Origin: CAZXLT01 sp964641545
GTDB lineage: Bacteria; Patescibacteriota; Saccharimonadia; Saccharimonadales; AWTP1-31
NCBI GenBank assembly: GCA_964641545.1
Contig: CAZXLT010000019.1
Span: 1-9,790 of the forward strand
Reading direction: 5' to 3'
Length of the DNA: 9,790 bases
Shown here: in pieces, positions 1 to 6,844 of the stretch
How positions within the stretch are numbered: position 1 is the stretch's first letter
How the letters are laid out: each line of letters starts with the position of its first letter
Notes under the pieces: model-generated
Databases searched by the model: none
What the model was told of the DNA's origin: nothing
Seen by the model: only the letters and a program-made list of their open reading frames with translations
Program-made: the position numbers and the translations under genes

Positions 1-53
1 CTGGGGACACAAGGCTCTTCAGGCCTCTGCTCTACCAACTGAGCTAAAGAGCC
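1..53 (-). tRNA. tRNA-Phe (GAA), 5' part, cut by window edge
   Basis: Read on the minus strand, the segment starts with a 7-nt acceptor strand (GGCTCTT), then a D-arm GCTC-AGTTGGTA-GAGC. The anticodon arm follows, with stem GAGGC/GCCTT and loop CTGAAGA, which places GAA as the anticodon and so indicates phenylalanine. The variable loop GTGTC matches the one usual in bacterial tRNA-Phe. The T-arm begins (CCCAG) just before the window ends, so the T-loop, the 3' acceptor strand and any encoded CCA are not visible. The 5' end at 53 is set by the acceptor strand. Confidence 0.93.
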
Positions 54-148
54 GTAATGAGACAAACCTACGGTTTTTCTCATCGCTCGTCGGCCAAGCC
101 GACCCTAAAGGGCAAGCTCGCTGCTCTTTTCCCTTTAAGTACCAGATA
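54..148 (-). other. Hairpin-rich leader of the tRNA-Phe transcript
   Basis: This stretch lies between the predicted promoter and the tRNA 5' end and has no credible reading frame. It contains a perfect hairpin, GTCGGC/GCCGAC with a 3-nt loop (89-103), next to a small CCC/GGG hairpin (103-112). It would be removed as the 5' leader by RNase P. No U-run follows the hairpin on the minus strand, so I do not call a terminator. It shares short pieces (AGGGTCGG, TGAGAAA) with the hairpin-rich element near 9600, which may be chance. Confidence 0.4.
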
Positions 149-177
149 AGCATATCGTATCAGGGGTGAATTTTCAA
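149..177 (-). promoter_or_regulatory. Sigma-70-type promoter for the tRNA-Phe gene
   Basis: On the minus strand a -35 box TTGAAA (172-177) is separated by exactly 17 nt from a -10 box TATGCT (149-154). Transcription would start near 142, about 90 nt before the tRNA. It sits directly after the stop codon of the 76-residue gene, so the tRNA can be expressed independently of the genes upstream. Confidence 0.55.
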
Positions 178-180
178 TCC

Positions 181-411
181 TTAACGCTGTTCGACCTGTT
201 TAATCTCGCCGATGATTGTCTCTATCTCGCGAAGGTGTGCGTCTGATTCCGCTGCTTCGCGTTCGTCCTCGGCAATTTCGGTTTGTAGAATTTCTGACAA
301 ACGTCGAATGTTCTCCAATATGCGTTTTTTGTCTTCGATCTGACGACGCCTGTTGTCATGCGAACGCTTCATGCGTTCGTGTGATTGCTTGAGTTTATCG
401 CTGGTTGCCAT
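181..411 (-). CDS. Small charged coiled-coil protein (76 aa), function unknown
   Basis: I do not recognise a family. The 76 residues are very rich in Lys, Arg, Glu and Asp and contain no cysteine, tryptophan, proline or membrane segment. Residues about 20-75 show spaced Ile/Leu in a heptad-like pattern, which suggests a long helical coiled coil and a soluble cytoplasmic protein that could dimerise. The ATG lies 28 nt after the stop codon of the giant receptor gene, on the same strand, so co-transcription is possible. No Shine-Dalgarno sequence precedes it. A TATAAT at 415-420 is too close (3 nt) to serve this ATG; it could serve a start at Met14 (372). A small structural or accessory protein is as much as can be said. 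Confidence 0.6.
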   Translation of the reverse strand: MATSDKLKQSHERMKRSHDNRRRQIEDKKRILENIRRLSEILQTEIAEDEREAAESDAHLREIETIIGEIKQVEQR

Positions 412-439
412 ATTATTATAGTAGCATTGTTAAAAATAC

Positions 440-3400
440 TTATTGCGTTGGCGTCACTAGGTGTGTTTGCTGGCCTTGTAATTTAACACTAGTTTTCGGT
501 AGCACAACCGTGACGGTAGTTCCTTTATGAAGTTCGCTCTGAATTCGAATTGTTCCCCCGGCATTGTGAAGAATAGTTTTTACGACAAATAGACTTAGTC
601 CCAGCCCCTGACTCGTAAAGTCCTCCGCTGCAACGCCACGGCTAAATGGCTGATACAAGCCGGCCATGCGACTGTTGTCAATTCCTTGGCCGCTATCCTT
701 AATAGTTAATACTGTGCCTTTTGATCGTACTTTTGCCTGTATATTAATCTCTCCTCTGTCGATGTTGTATTCGACGGCATTGCCTATTATGGAACCTACA
801 ACAAGTGATAGTTCATCTTGACTAAGAGACGTATAAAGTTGGCCATTCACACCATTAATAACCTGTAAGCTTTTTTGTTCTGTCTTACCTTGAACGGCCT
901 CAATAGCAGATTTAACAACCGAAGTTATATTTGTAACTTGATCTTGTTTTTTATTTTCACTGAAACGTGCCAGGTTCTGTAGCTGGAGCACAAAACTGGA
1001 CAGCATTCCTAAACCGTTATTGATTAGCTTCTCTGAGGGCGTGGCTTTAAACACGGCGGCAGCTTCTGACAAGCTTTTTGTCGCTGTATATATGGTACCT
1101 GATGCTGTTGTTAGCATATTCGTTTTACGATTCAATAGATCTTGTTCTGCTTGCGCCAACTGTTTTAATAGCTTATGTATTTGAGCCCGCTTTTGTATGG
1201 TTTTATGACCGATAATTACAAGCAGGCATAGCAATATGCCTAGAACTATGTTGCTCATTTTCTGTCCGGTCGGCGTAGAATACGCATGCGTGAGTCGTAA
1301 GGCTAAGTCAAGGCTTACTATACTAACTGCAATCGCGATTAAAATCTGCCATACAATGTTCAAGTTTTGCGAAGTATTGGCAGTTTTTAACACATCGCCT
1401 GCGTCTTCGTAAGATTTATTATTTGAGTTCTGCACGTCGCGAATCACCTGCTCAAGCTCAAGCGCCTCACGGTCGAAAGTAAGTAGTTTTGCGTCTGGTA
1501 TGCTGGTCTTTGCTAGCTCGCGAGCACCCTTTATTATCGTTAGTGGCGTATTGAGAAAGTGAAGACCGACCACAATGAATTGGTCGTATAGGTCTTTGGT
1601 GGTTTTAATTTTGTTGAGCGTACGTTTTTGGCGCCTTGTTTGATAATAATCAAGTAAAGCAGCAATTAAATACAGCGCCGCCAGAGGCAACAGCAAAGAT
1701 CTGAACACTTTAGGTGCCACAACGATTACATCGCCTAGAACCCCTATCGCTCCTTCCCTTTGTACGGCAGCCTGAAATGCCTCAATCGCACCTACCAAAC
1801 CTATAGTCTGGAAAAAGCCCCCGCCAGATCTTCTATTTTCGCCAGGGGATGTTGAGCCACCGCCGGACGACGCTTGAATATATGACTGCGCTCGAGCAAC
1901 TGTTTCGTTCGAAGACACGGCCCAATTGCCTGTGGCATAGTCAGAGTTTGAAGAAATCGTAAGCCCTAAGACTAAATCTCCAGACCTAGATACTGTTCCC
2001 GAAATTTGCCTATACGTAAGGGCTTTCTCGGTGTTCTCTGTGTCGGATGCCGAAGGGTATCCGCATTGCTTTTTATTCACAAAGTTTGCAGAGTAAAAAT
2101 CTATCACACCGCAGCCTAGGGTCATTACATAAGTTCCTGGTTTACTCCACGGCAGGTCGCTAATACTGTTTTCATTCCATTGCTCAGTCACTTTTTGCAA
2201 CACGTCACCTTGCGCACCCTCTAGCCACAAATCCTGGACGGCACCAAGATTATCAGATAACTCGTTAATAGTAATGGTGTGACTGTTTTGCCTCACAGTC
2301 CCACTTTGAGTTGCATAGCTTATCTGTGCATACCATTTTTGACCTACTTGATACGATGTAACCTGCTGTCCTTTTTCGTCAACAAAAACTACGTTAATCT
2401 TGACTTCGGGCTTGCTACCATTAAGTGGAGGCGAATTTGTACTTGGCTGGACTGGTGCTGCTAGTGTAGGCGTCGGACAGGGATTTGTTCCGACGGTCAC
2501 ATCCTCCCCATAGCTCGTACCAGTAGTGTTAGTTGCATAGGATCGGAAGTGGTAGGTAGTACCACAGGTCAATGAGGAGATGGAACCCGTAAAGGTACCG
2601 GTCGAATATGGGGCACCAGCGGTTTGGGTGAGTGTTTGACCATAACTGGTAGTGGGACCGTACTGGAAGCCGCGTTCGGTGACATTACTCGTGCCTCCGT
2701 TAGTAATCGTAGCGTTCAGTGTTGCGGTGGTCTCGGTGACGGATGTTGCGGCTTGGGTGGTGAGGGTGGGGGGTTGGCACGAACCCGTAGTAAACGATTG
2801 TCCCGCACCGTGTCCAGTTCCGGTCGTATTGGTCGCAAAAGCCCTGAAGTAGTATGTAGTTCCACACGAAAGCGAGGAAATAGCACCCGCAAAGCTGCCA
2901 GTCGAATATGGGGTACCAGAAGTTTGGGTGAGTGTTTGACCATAACTGGTAGTGGGACCGTACTGGAAGCCGCGCGACGAGACATTATTGGAGCCAAGAT
3001 CTGTAATGCTTCCATTAAGAATTCCACCGCTTACAGTGACCGATGTAGCGGCTTGGGTTGTCGCTGCAGGAGGCTGACAGGCGGTTGTTGCAAGAGAAAC
3101 GTCAGTGCCGTAGGCTGTTCCAGTAGAATTGATACTGTACGACCTAAAGTGATAAGTAGTACCACAGGTCAGCGAGGAGATGGAACCCGTAAAGGTACCG
3201 GTCGAATATGGGGCACCAGCGGTTTGCGCAACGGTCTGGCCGTAGCTGGTGGTTGGACCGTATTCAAACCCTCTCTCAGTCACCGAACTAGATCCAGTAT
3301 CGGTAATCGTACCATTCAGTGTTGCAGTGGTCTCGGTGACGGATGTTGCGGCTTGGGTACTCATGGATGGCGCGCGGCACGCATTCGCAGTAAACGAAAC

Positions 3401-6400
3401 ATCCTCCCCATAGCTCGTACCAGTAGTGTTAGTTGCATAGGATCGGAAGTGGTAGGTAGTACCACAGGTCAATGAGGAGATGGAACCCGTAAAGGTACCG
3501 GTCGAATATGGGGCACCAGCGGTTTGGGTGAGTGTTTGACCATAACTGGTAGTGGGACCGTACTGGAAGCCGCGTTCGGTGACATTACTCGTGCCTCCGT
3601 TAGTAATCGTAGCGTTCAGTGTTGCGGTGGTCTCGGTGACGGATGTTGCGGCTTGGGTGGTGAGGGTGGGGTTGTCGCAAGCTTGACCAGCGTCATTAAT
3701 AGTCCAGCCAAAGTTGCTAATTATCGCCGCTCTTTCTGTAGTCGCATCGCAATAATTAAGGTTACTAGCCCCTAGCACCACTCCGTTCTGCAAACTTTGA
3801 GCACTCCATCCAATCAGTGTGGCATCGTAATTTGCCTTTGACAGCCCAGACCCATTGAGCATATCAAGCATAGTAGTGACATTAGTAACGTCCCAATCTT
3901 CCAAGGATTGATCGAATAGACTGGCTTGAGCAAACATATCCCACATATCAACCACAGAACCGGTGTCCCAGTTATTCAGAGGTTGGTTGAAGGCTGATGC
4001 GTTGTAGAACATGCCACCCATTTGTTGAACGCTACTAGTAACCCAGTTATTCAGAGGTTGGTTGAAGGCTGATGCCCCGAAAAACATACGGTCGAACGAA
4101 ATTACCCCAGCCGTATTCCAGCTAGAAATATCCTGGTTGAAAGCGGAAGCACCAGCAAACATGTAATCCATGTTCGTGACATTTGCAGTTGTCCACGATC
4201 CCAGAGGCTGGTCGAAGGCAGATGCTTGACTGAACATATTGCTCATGTCAGTTACATTACCCGTGTCCCACGAATCAATCGGTTGGTTAAAGCTGGTCGC
4301 AAGGTAAAACATCTGGCTCATATCGATCACTTGGCTGGTATCCCAAGCCGCCAGAGGCTGGTTGAAGGCATTATTTACTGCGAACATATACCGCATACTT
4401 GTAGCGCTGCTTGTATCCCAGTCATCCAGCGGCTTATTGAAAGCAGAACCCGCAAAAACTCCTTCCATTTGCACGGCACTTCCGGTATTCCAGTTGCTGA
4501 CATCGCCATTAAAATCTGACGCGTTACCAAACATATAACGCATATCGGTAATAGAACTCGTGTCCCAACCACTCAAATCTTGGTTGAACGGCGTCTCCCC
4601 AAACATGTTAAGCGTAGAAGTAATGGAGCTAATATCCCAGTCATTCAGATTAGAGTTAACTTGGCTCTGAAAGAACATATACCCCAAACTTGTAACCTGG
4701 CTTAGGTCGGGGATATCTCCAGCTTTTAGAACCATATTACTGCAACCATTAAAAGCATTCTGCAGATATTGCCACTGACTCGTTCCCCACTGGTCAACGG
4801 AGAGTATCTTCTGACAGTCTCCCCCATTACCAAACATTATTTTAGGAAAAGAACCAGAAATCTTCACTGTATATGTACCTGGCGCTGCATACGTATGCGT
4901 AATATTGCCGGTCACTCCGGTGTCCGAAGTTGCATCACCCCAATCGATAGTGTAGTTATACCCACCACCGTTGGTAAATATAGACACTTGATTATTAGCC
5001 GAAGCGCCGGGGTTATCTGTTTTCCAGGTAGTTACAAACTCATTCGGTGCGTAACAAGGAGCGGTCGTGAACGTCGCATCGGTTCCCGTGCCGACTTCAC
5101 CAACATTTTCCGAATATGCCCGGTAGTGATAGGTGGTGTTGCATGTCAAACCGGAAGCTACCAATGAATAACTACCAGTACTCACCGTCGGCGTTATCTT
5201 AACAACACGATTGTTCCCATTGTCTGCCACAAACACACCGCCTACATTATCGGTGAAAAGCGCAGTAGGATAGCTAAACTGCCCGCTGCTAGAGCCGTTA
5301 GACCCGTAGTTCATGACGAATACACCGTTGTCGTAGTACTTCTTGATGCGATGATTCTGGTTGTCAGTTACATATATAAAACCAAAATTGTCATGCGATA
5401 TACCAGACGGATTATGCATCTGTTGCTCACCCGAACCCAAACTTCCCCACTTACGATCAAAGGTTATGTCACTATTGTACCTTGTGACATTATGCCCCAC
5501 TCCTCTGTTAGTTACATAGATTTTTCCGTTTTGATCAACCGTTACACCGTATGGATCGCTTAATTGACCATTGCCATTGCCCGAAATACCCGACTGACAT
5601 CCGGAGGTGCAAGTCTGAAAAGCATTTGCACCAGTATCGACACCCCAGCCAAATGCACGTACAAATGTCCCAGCTGTTGTATACACCGAGATGCGCTGAT
5701 TTCCTCCGTCTGCAACATATATATTGCCCGACTTGTCAGACGCTATACCTAAAGGATTGTTTAATTGCCCATCGCCCGCTCCGAATGCACCAATTGTCGC
5801 CTGATATACCCCGTTGGTATCATACTTTTGAACACGGCTGCTACTTGTATCAGTTACATAAATCATATCGTTTTCATCTATAGCAATCCCCTGCGGAAAA
5901 TTAAATGAGTAGCTTCCACCGAAAATACCAAAACTACCCCACTGGCTTTGATATACTCCGTACGCGTTAAACTTTTGAACACGGTGGTTATTGTAGTCAA
6001 CAACGTAAATATTACCTGCAGAATCCTTGGCAATTCCTGCTGGTTGGCTGAACTGGCCATTCCCAGAACCGCCAGTACCAAAACTCGAAGCAAACTGATA
6101 AGTATCAGGCTTGGTGTCTGATGCAACCTGTCCGTAGCTCGTGGTTGGACCATACTCGAAACCCCTAACAGTTAAGTTTTGCGAGCCTTGTGAAGTAACA
6201 TTACCTGCTAGACGTACCGATGTTTGCGTAATTTCGTTTGCACTTCCAGTAGTAACGGTTGGGGCTAGCGCCAGCACTTTTTGTAAAGAGAGACCAAGCC
6301 CGACCGTAATTGCCAGTACAGTTACTAGCGGGTAAGTGATAGCAATACCAATCTGTTTCTTTTTGTACCGCACCAGCGGCAGGATTACTAACTGGGTATG

Positions 6401-6721
6401 GTGCCTTATGGTATACGGAGCATACGGGTCCTCAAGTTTAAGCGGACGGGCATGTAAGCGGTAGCTGATATATACATAAAGAATTAAACCAACAAACGCA
6501 GCAAGCGCCCAATATAGCGCAACAATGTTGAGCACGGCTCCGATGCCTGATTCGGGGCGGTTGTTTGCTGATGCGCGTAAAATAAACTTACTAACCGCCG
6601 GAATTGAGGTGAGTAAAATGTAAACAATAACACTCAGCAAAAGTGGAAACAATACGAATACAAACTTCTTTTGCCACATGTTTAGACGAACCACAAATAC
6701 TCTCCGTATCTTGGTACGCAT
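440..6721 (-). CDS. Giant surface receptor with NHL, BspA/DUF285 and FN3-like repeats and a histidine-kinase-like C-terminus (2093 aa)
   Basis: Domain order by residue: hydrophobic helices at about 19-40, 62-86 and 124-147; first half of an FN3-like unit (155-204); six NHL blades (about 215-510); second half of that unit (514-555); PKD-like segment (570-622, with WGD and THTY); BspA/DUF285 repeats (692-959) with a cap to about 1016; four 100-residue FN3-like repeats (1018-1415); unrecognised beta-rich domain (1436-1616); Gly/Ser linker; helix 1672-1692; H-box-like segment (H1721, HFLNTPLT); helices 1788-1810 and 1823-1839; degenerate second H-box (G1875); HATPase domain with N1981, DSGQGI (2009-2014), F2026 and GLGLSL (2039-2044). 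Six helices put both termini in the cytoplasm and residues 150-1670 outside. The ATP site looks intact, but phosphotransfer is doubtful. The likely role is a contact or ligand sensor; the ligand is unknown and no response regulator is nearby. The start at 6721 has no good ribosome site; Met15 (6679) is an alternative. Confidence 0.9.
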   Translation of the reverse strand: MRTKIRRVFVVRLNMWQKKFVFVLFPLLLSVIVYILLTSIPAVSKFILRASANNRPESGIGAVLNIVALYWALAAFVGLILYVYISYRLHARPLKLEDPYAPYTIRHHTQLVILPLVRYKKKQIGIAITYPLVTVLAITVGLGLSLQKVLALAPTVTTGSANEITQTSVRLAGNVTSQGSQNLTVRGFEYGPTTSYGQVASDTKPDTYQFASSFGTGGSGNGQFSQPAGIAKDSAGNIYVVDYNNHRVQKFNAYGVYQSQWGSFGIFGGSYSFNFPQGIAIDENDMIYVTDTSSSRVQKYDTNGVYQATIGAFGAGDGQLNNPLGIASDKSGNIYVADGGNQRISVYTTAGTFVRAFGWGVDTGANAFQTCTSGCQSGISGNGNGQLSDPYGVTVDQNGKIYVTNRGVGHNVTRYNSDITFDRKWGSLGSGEQQMHNPSGISHDNFGFIYVTDNQNHRIKKYYDNGVFVMNYGSNGSSSGQFSYPTALFTDNVGGVFVADNGNNRVVKITPTVSTGSYSLVASGLTCNTTYHYRAYSENVGEVGTGTDATFTTAPCYAPNEFVTTWKTDNPGASANNQVSIFTNGGGYNYTIDWGDATSDTGVTGNITHTYAAPGTYTVKISGSFPKIMFGNGGDCQKILSVDQWGTSQWQYLQNAFNGCSNMVLKAGDIPDLSQVTSLGYMFFQSQVNSNLNDWDISSITSTLNMFGETPFNQDLSGWDTSSITDMRYMFGNASDFNGDVSNWNTGSAVQMEGVFAGSAFNKPLDDWDTSSATSMRYMFAVNNAFNQPLAAWDTSQVIDMSQMFYLATSFNQPIDSWDTGNVTDMSNMFSQASAFDQPLGSWTTANVTNMDYMFAGASAFNQDISSWNTAGVISFDRMFFGASAFNQPLNNWVTSSVQQMGGMFYNASAFNQPLNNWDTGSVVDMWDMFAQASLFDQSLEDWDVTNVTTMLDMLNGSGLSKANYDATLIGWSAQSLQNGVVLGASNLNYCDATTERAAIISNFGWTINDAGQACDNPTLTTQAATSVTETTATLNATITNGGTSNVTERGFQYGPTTSYGQTLTQTAGAPYSTGTFTGSISSLTCGTTYHFRSYATNTTGTSYGEDVSFTANACRAPSMSTQAATSVTETTATLNGTITDTGSSSVTERGFEYGPTTSYGQTVAQTAGAPYSTGTFTGSISSLTCGTTYHFRSYSINSTGTAYGTDVSLATTACQPPAATTQAATSVTVSGGILNGSITDLGSNNVSSRGFQYGPTTSYGQTLTQTSGTPYSTGSFAGAISSLSCGTTYYFRAFATNTTGTGHGAGQSFTTGSCQPPTLTTQAATSVTETTATLNATITNGGTSNVTERGFQYGPTTSYGQTLTQTAGAPYSTGTFTGSISSLTCGTTYHFRSYATNTTGTSYGEDVTVGTNPCPTPTLAAPVQPSTNSPPLNGSKPEVKINVVFVDEKGQQVTSYQVGQKWYAQISYATQSGTVRQNSHTITINELSDNLGAVQDLWLEGAQGDVLQKVTEQWNENSISDLPWSKPGTYVMTLGCGVIDFYSANFVNKKQCGYPSASDTENTEKALTYRQISGTVSRSGDLVLGLTISSNSDYATGNWAVSSNETVARAQSYIQASSGGGSTSPGENRRSGGGFFQTIGLVGAIEAFQAAVQREGAIGVLGDVIVVAPKVFRSLLLPLAALYLIAALLDYYQTRRQKRTLNKIKTTKDLYDQFIVVGLHFLNTPLTIIKGARELAKTSIPDAKLLTFDREALELEQVIRDVQNSNNKSYEDAGDVLKTANTSQNLNIVWQILIAIAVSIVSLDLALRLTHAYSTPTGQKMSNIVLGILLCLLVIIGHKTIQKRAQIHKLLKQLAQAEQDLLNRKTNMLTTASGTIYTATKSLSEAAAVFKATPSEKLINNGLGMLSSFVLQLQNLARFSENKKQDQVTNITSVVKSAIEAVQGKTEQKSLQVINGVNGQLYTSLSQDELSLVVGSIIGNAVEYNIDRGEINIQAKVRSKGTVLTIKDSGQGIDNSRMAGLYQPFSRGVAAEDFTSQGLGLSLFVVKTILHNAGGTIRIQSELHKGTTVTVVLPKTSVKLQGQQTHLVTPTQ
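2477..3670 (-). repeat. Four tandem FN3-like repeats of 100 codons each
   Basis: Residues 1018-1415 of the giant receptor. The motif TTQAATSVT (STQAATSVT in the second copy) recurs at residues 1021, 1121, 1221 and 1321, an exact 100-residue period. Each unit carries RGF(E/Q)YGPTTSYGQ, a single cysteine in a GTTY(H/Y)FR context (SL[TS]CGTTY), and a second cysteine near its end. The two cysteines could form one disulfide per unit. The sequence resembles fibronectin type III-like beta sandwiches common in secreted bacterial proteins. The copies are mosaic at DNA level: some blocks are shared by copies 1, 2 and 4, others by copies 1, 3 and 4, which points to recombination between units. Confidence 0.88.
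2499..2771 (-). repeat. 273-bp perfect direct repeat, downstream copy
   Basis: Identical, by direct line-by-line comparison, to 3399-3671. The offset is exactly 900 bp, three FN3-like units, so recombination between the copies would remove or add three whole repeats in frame. This copy falls in the fourth repeat unit. Confidence 0.93.
3399..3671 (-). repeat. 273-bp perfect direct repeat, upstream copy
   Basis: Partner of 2499-2771, located in the first FN3-like unit. Identity stops abruptly at both ends, while the two units between them have diverged. This is the pattern expected of recent gene conversion or of unit duplication. It could also mislead short-read assembly. Confidence 0.93.
3845..4648 (-). 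repeat. BspA-type (DUF285) 25-residue repeats, about eleven copies
   Basis: Residues about 692-959 of the receptor. The unit is FNQPLxxWDTxxVxxMxxMF plus about five residues, with a 25-residue period that is nearly constant. This is the repeat of BspA-like surface proteins of oral and gut bacteria and of mycoplasma surface families, often linked to adhesion. A PKD-like segment before it and a cap after it (NYDATLIGW, then a GWTI motif) follow the usual family order. At DNA level 3967-4000 and 4042-4075 are identical over 34 bp, one unit apart. Confidence 0.9.
5183..6109 (-). repeat. Six-blade NHL beta-propeller
   Basis: Residues 205-513 of the receptor. Six units carry the NHL pattern GQxxxPxGIxxDxxGxIYVxDxxNxRVxK, at residues about 215-263, 274-314, 316-360, 383-429, 431-476 and 479-510. 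NHL propellers bind proteins, RNA or carbohydrate; here the domain is predicted outside the cell. Blade 3-4 contains a short insert with two cysteines (C371, C375). Confidence 0.9.
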
Positions 6722-6723
6722 GG

Positions 6724-6767
6724 CTATATGCTTACCGATCTGTCATCGCACAACGTAGTTACCCTCC
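6724..6767 (-). promoter_or_regulatory. Strong Shine-Dalgarno plus possible 9-codon leader ORF before the receptor gene
   Basis: The sequence GGAGGG (6762-6767) is the best ribosome site near the receptor start, yet it lies 40 nt from that ATG. Eight nucleotides after it is a TTG (6751-6753) that opens a 9-codon frame ending in TAG at 6724-6726, two bases before the receptor ATG. This could couple translation of the receptor to a leader peptide. A TTG start is uncommon, so the case rests on spacing alone. Confidence 0.3.
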
Positions 6768-6791
6768 ACAAACTGCTTGTGATTACCTCTA

Positions 6792-6797
6792 ATTATA
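6792..6797 (-). promoter_or_regulatory. Consensus -10 box upstream of the giant receptor gene
   Basis: A perfect TATAAT on the minus strand in the 123-bp gap between the secreted-protein gene and the receptor gene. I see no matching -35 box at 16-18 nt and no extended TG. If used, it would give a leader of about 65 nt that contains the GGAGGG described above. Confidence 0.4.
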
Positions 6798-6844
6798 ACT
6801 CAGGTCGAACAGTAGTAGGAGTAAATTTTCAATCCGCTTGACGA

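Noticed and set aside
409..420. TATAAT at 415-420 as promoter of the 76-residue gene
   Set aside because: It is only three bases from the ATG, so a transcript would start inside the first codons; usable only if the true start is Met14.
2624..3475. Long plus-strand reading frame of 283 codons
   Set aside because: It runs antisense through the FN3-like repeats, repeats because they repeat, and its translation resembles no known protein.
2477..3670. Regularly spaced repeats suggesting a CRISPR array
   Set aside because: The period is 300 bp, the repeats are coding and in frame, and there are no short unique spacers.
6824..6835. 12-bp sequence shared with 169-180 (AATTTTCAATCC), after the stops of two genes
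   Set aside because: At 169-180 it is part of a good promoter; at 6824-6835 no -10 box lies at the right distance, so the match is probably chance.
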